DNA from: SHZI01 sp032122615
GTDB lineage: Bacteria; Pseudomonadota; Gammaproteobacteria; Steroidobacterales; GCA-2729495
Length of the DNA stretch: 53,273 nt
NCBI GenBank assembly: GCA_032122615.1
Contig: JAQBGF010000179.1
Coordinates: forward strand, 1 to 53,273
Reading direction: 5' to 3'
A program made the position numbers and the translations under genes. Below are positions 50,973-53,273 of the stretch, piece by piece. The number at the start of each line of letters is the position of its first letter. The first letter of the stretch is position 1. The notes under the pieces were generated by a model. It did no database searches and was not told the DNA's origin. It saw nothing but the letters and a program-made list of their open reading frames with translations.

Positions 50973-51170
50973 GGCGGTAATCCTTTGGCGTTGACCCGAG
51001 CGGGTGCCGATGATCGGGCTGTGATATTAAGTGCGTGTCAGGTCGCTTGGCCACCCGGATGTGGCCCCGGATGTGGCCCCGGATGTGGCAAGGCGCCGCG
51101 GAAGCGACCGCATCACGTCCCTGCGTGGCATGATCCCGGAGCCTACGGCAAGTACTCAAGGGTGATCAAC
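50973..51170. other. Divergent promoter region of M1 aminopeptidase and amidohydrolase genes
   Basis: A 198-base spacer that must carry both promoters. It contains the 12-bp tandem repeat at 51055-51089. A TTGACC at 50991 has no -10 box at the right distance, so no promoter is assigned. Confidence 0.4.
51055..51089. repeat. Tandem repeat of a 12-bp unit, 2.9 copies
   Basis: The unit CCGGATGTGGCC is repeated head to tail in the intergenic region between the divergent M1 and amidohydrolase genes. No other tandem repeat of this size was seen in the window. Confidence 0.85.
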
Positions 51171-52538
51171 GTGTCCTTCAGTTTCATTCTCCGTCGAATC
51201 GCGGTCCTGGGCGCGCTGTTGTCTGCCGTCCTGCTGCCCCATGGGATCTCCGCGCAGCCCGCTCCGGCCCCTCCCGACCGCTACACACTGATCCATGCCG
51301 GGACCCTGCTGGCTGTGCCCGGTGCCGGGCCGCTTCGCGAGATGACCGTTGTGGTCAGGAACGAGCGCATCACCGCCGTCGAGAAGGGCTATGTCACCGC
51401 GGTGGCCTCTGCCGGGCAGGGCGCCGACGTCCAGGTGATCGACTTGTCCGACCGCTTTGTACTGCCGGGGCTGATGGACGCCCACGTGCACCTCCAGCAC
51501 GAGCCCAGTTTCTCTCGCCGGCGTACCGAGCGCGGTGACCGCACGCCGCCGACCCCTGCCGAGGGCGCCGTCAACGCCATGATCTACGCGCGCCGGAACC
51601 TGGCCGCGGGTTTCACGACGCTGCGCGACCTGGGTTCGGACGATCAGGCGGTATTTGCGGTTCGCAACGCCATCAACGCCGGCCGGATGCTCGGCCCGCG
51701 CATTCTTGTCTCGGGCTCCTCCGTGGCTGTCACCGGCGGGCACGGCGACGGAACGCCCATGGACCGGACCGGCGACGACATCGCGCGTCTTTCCAATGCC
51801 ACCTGCGACGGGCCGATGGAGTGCCGCAAGGCTGTGCGCTTCCAGTACAAGCTCGGCGCTGACGTGATCAAGTTCACCTCGACAGGCGGCTTCGGCTCCA
51901 ACACCGGGCTGGAACCGCAGTTGTTCGTCGACGAGATCCAGGCAATCGTGTCGACTGCTCATCTCGTCGGCCTGAAGGCTGCGGCTCATGCCTATTCACC
52001 CGTTGCCATCAAGGACGCCGTTCGCGCGGGCGTCGATTCAATCGAGCACGGCTTTCTGCTGGACGACGAGGGGATTGCGATGATGAAGAAAGCCGGCACA
52101 TTTCTGGTGCCGACGCTGTCCGCCAGTTACCCGCCGCCGATTTTCAGGATTCCCGACCCCGAGTCGGTAAAGCTGCGCAACGAGTACAAGGCCTTCGAGC
52201 GTGCCTATGCCGCCGGTGTGAAAATCGCCTTTGGCACGGATGCCGGTACTTTTTCCCACGGCAGCAACGCCAAGGAGTTCGACCTCATGGTGGGCTTTGG
52301 CATGAAGCCGATGGATGCCCTCCGTTCGGCCACGATAGTAACCGCTGACCTCTTCGGGATATCGGCGGATGCCGGCTCCCTGGAGACGGGCAAGCTTGCA
52401 GACCTCATTGCCGTAAAGGGCAACCCGCTTGAAGATATCTCGGTTCTGCACCAGATCGATTTTGTGATGAAGAGTGGCCGGGTTGCCAAGCAGGGTGGCC
52501 ACATGACTGAACCGTTCAGCTATCCGGCCGCTTTCTAG
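51171..52538 (+). CDS. Secreted metal-dependent amidohydrolase (prolidase/imidazolonepropionase-like)
   Basis: A 455-aa protein with a signal peptide (ILRRIAVLGALLSAVLLPHGISAQ). The amidohydrolase barrel shows MDAHVHLQ (metal ligands), IKFTSTGG (Lys), HAYSPVAI and IEHGFLL (His), and AFGTDAGTF (Asp). Such exported members often cleave Xaa-Pro or N-acyl amino acids. The start is ambiguous: GTG 51171 gives VSFSFILRR, while GTG 51162 adds three residues. The stretch before it is not coding-like. A rhodanese follows. Confidence 0.85.
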   Translation: MSFSFILRRIAVLGALLSAVLLPHGISAQPAPAPPDRYTLIHAGTLLAVPGAGPLREMTVVVRNERITAVEKGYVTAVASAGQGADVQVIDLSDRFVLPGLMDAHVHLQHEPSFSRRRTERGDRTPPTPAEGAVNAMIYARRNLAAGFTTLRDLGSDDQAVFAVRNAINAGRMLGPRILVSGSSVAVTGGHGDGTPMDRTGDDIARLSNATCDGPMECRKAVRFQYKLGADVIKFTSTGGFGSNTGLEPQLFVDEIQAIVSTAHLVGLKAAAHAYSPVAIKDAVRAGVDSIEHGFLLDDEGIAMMKKAGTFLVPTLSASYPPPIFRIPDPESVKLRNEYKAFERAYAAGVKIAFGTDAGTFSHGSNAKEFDLMVGFGMKPMDALRSATIVTADLFGISADAGSLETGKLADLIAVKGNPLEDISVLHQIDFVMKSGRVAKQGGHMTEPFSYPAAF

Positions 52539-52567
52539 CGGGCGAGCGTTTTGGATCATCGCCGCAT

Positions 52568-52951
52568 ATGAACACCACCATCCGCTGGCGCATTGGACAA
52601 CTGCTGGCAGCAGTCTTCCTTGTGCTGGCCGGTATCAACGCATCGCAGGCGCAAACGATCGGCGCGGCAGAAGGCATGGCGCTGGTCTCGCGCGGTGCGC
52701 TGCTGGTTGATGTGCGGAGTGCGGAGGAGTTCAGCACCGGCCACGTCGAGGGTGCTATCAACATTCCGCATCTGGACGTGGAGAAGAGGTTGTCGGAATT
52801 CGGGGAGAACCGGGACCGGCAAATTGTGCTCTATTGCCGGAGCGGGCACCGTGCCGGACTGGCCCAGGAAAGCCTGAAGGCACTGGGTTATACGCAGGTC
52901 TTCAACGCCGGGGGCTTCGAGGCGTGGCTGTCGGCCGGGGAGTCGAAGTGA
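52568..52951 (+). CDS. Periplasmic rhodanese-like sulfurtransferase
   Basis: A 127-aa protein with a signal peptide (about 1-28, ending ASQAQ). A single rhodanese domain follows, with DVRSAEEFSTGHVEGAINIP and the active-site loop CRSGHRA, where Cys carries the persulfide. Export predicts a periplasmic sulfur-relay or cyanide/thiosulfate role. The stop TGA (52949-52951) overlaps the GTG of the next gene. Confidence 0.9.
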   Translation: MNTTIRWRIGQLLAAVFLVLAGINASQAQTIGAAEGMALVSRGALLVDVRSAEEFSTGHVEGAINIPHLDVEKRLSEFGENRDRQIVLYCRSGHRAGLAQESLKALGYTQVFNAGGFEAWLSAGESK

Positions 52952-53273
52952 GGCCGCTCATCCGGGTCCTGTTACTCGTGGTTGGCTGTGCTGGCCCGCT
53001 GACGGCGGTCGCCGGCGAGGATGTCTACCATGTGGAAATCACGCCGTTCACCGGGTATCGCTTCGGCGGCAGTTTCGATGCCGAAGACAGTGCAACCGGT
53101 GTGGATGTCGATATCGATGACCACTCCAGCTACGGGTTGATCGTGAACTGGCCGGCGGAGCCCAATACGGAATACGAGGTGTTCTTCAGCCGGCAATCGA
53201 CTTCACTCGAAACAGGCAGTTTGTTCGCGCCGGGCGACCCGATTCTCGATGAGCTTGATATCACCTATCTTCA
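52948..53273 (+). CDS. Exported protein, 3' truncated by the window end
   Basis: A GTG at 52948, overlapping the rhodanese stop, starts an open frame of more than 108 codons to the window end. The first 23 residues look like a signal peptide (RPLIRVLLLVVGCAGPLTAVAG). The mature part (HVEITPFTGYRFGGSFDAED, then SSYGLIVNWPAEPNTEYEVF) alternates like a beta-barrel or beta-sandwich protein. It could be an outer-membrane barrel; no family can be assigned without the rest. Confidence 0.75.
   Translation, partial: MRPLIRVLLLVVGCAGPLTAVAGEDVYHVEITPFTGYRFGGSFDAEDSATGVDVDIDDHSSYGLIVNWPAEPNTEYEVFFSRQSTSLETGSLFAPGDPILDELDITYL

Noticed and set aside
50985..51030. TTGACC as a -35 box for the amidohydrolase
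   Set aside because: The nearest AT-rich -10-like stretch is about 26 bases away, too far for a sigma-70 promoter.
50985..51170. N-terminal extension of the amidohydrolase from 50985
   Set aside because: It would translate the 12-bp repeat into Cys-Gly-Pro repeats and place the signal peptide internally; GTG 51171 gives a normal exported protein.

Overview
The window is high-GC gammaproteobacterial chromosome. Gene content and order (tgt-yajC-secDF, suhB/trmJ, ndk-rlmN-pilW-rodZ-hisS-yfgM-bamB-der, guaBA) match Gammaproteobacteria. The MetX-type acyltransferase resembles the Xanthomonadales serine O-succinyltransferase branch, and REP palindromes of the GGAGCGGCTTCAGCCGC type occur. I infer a member of, or close to, Xanthomonadales, Nevskiales or Steroidobacterales; no 16S gene is present to decide.

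Layout. 1-1662 holds the 3' end of a secreted subtilase with a dockerin-like tail, then a tRNA-Leu(CAA). 1816-7204 is queA-tgt-yajC-secD-secF (queuosine tRNA modification and Sec export). It ends at a palindrome that carries the stop codons of both convergent neighbours, secF and suhB. 8137-18353 is a nearly gapless forward run: trmJ, an IscS-IscU fusion, iscA, ndk, rlmN, pilW, a short rodZ, hisS, yfgM, bamB and der. Compared with the E. coli layout, this looks like the ISC operon reduced to three functions (no iscR, hscB, hscA or fdx) with ispG missing between rodZ and hisS. metX and xseA converge on a second, 168-bp nested palindrome. guaB-guaA end the core block at 24185.

24186-36570 is accessory. 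It holds an AT-richer orphan membrane protein with an intramembrane carboxylate/histidine pattern, an AlbA_2/Schlafen-like protein, a glycosyltransferase-like protein, an isoprenylcysteine-methyltransferase-like membrane enzyme, a two-domain DUF642 secreted protein behind a G10 tract, and a pair of lipoproteins. It continues with small membrane proteins including HsmA-like and cytochrome b561, a methyltransferase with a PqqD-like C-terminus overlapping a dihaem cytochrome c, and the remains of an AraC-family regulator.

36571-53273 is mostly metabolic or secreted: MddA (methanethiol to dimethyl sulfide), an amidohydrolase, an alpha/beta hydrolase, a SpoIIAA-like protein, a DcaP-like porin, glutamate dehydrogenase, an SGNH hydrolase and an M14 peptidase. 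A tight reverse operon of M1 aminopeptidase, DUF2231-NTF2 fusion and FGE-like protein follows, then a secreted amidohydrolase, a periplasmic rhodanese and a partial exported protein running off the end. Several exported peptidases and a porin suggest a life on peptides or proteinaceous matter. No CRISPR array, prophage, integron, insertion sequence or rRNA gene was seen. The strongest oddities are the degenerate IscS-IscU fusion, the palindromes that supply stop codons to convergent gene pairs, and the orphan membrane protein at 24365.
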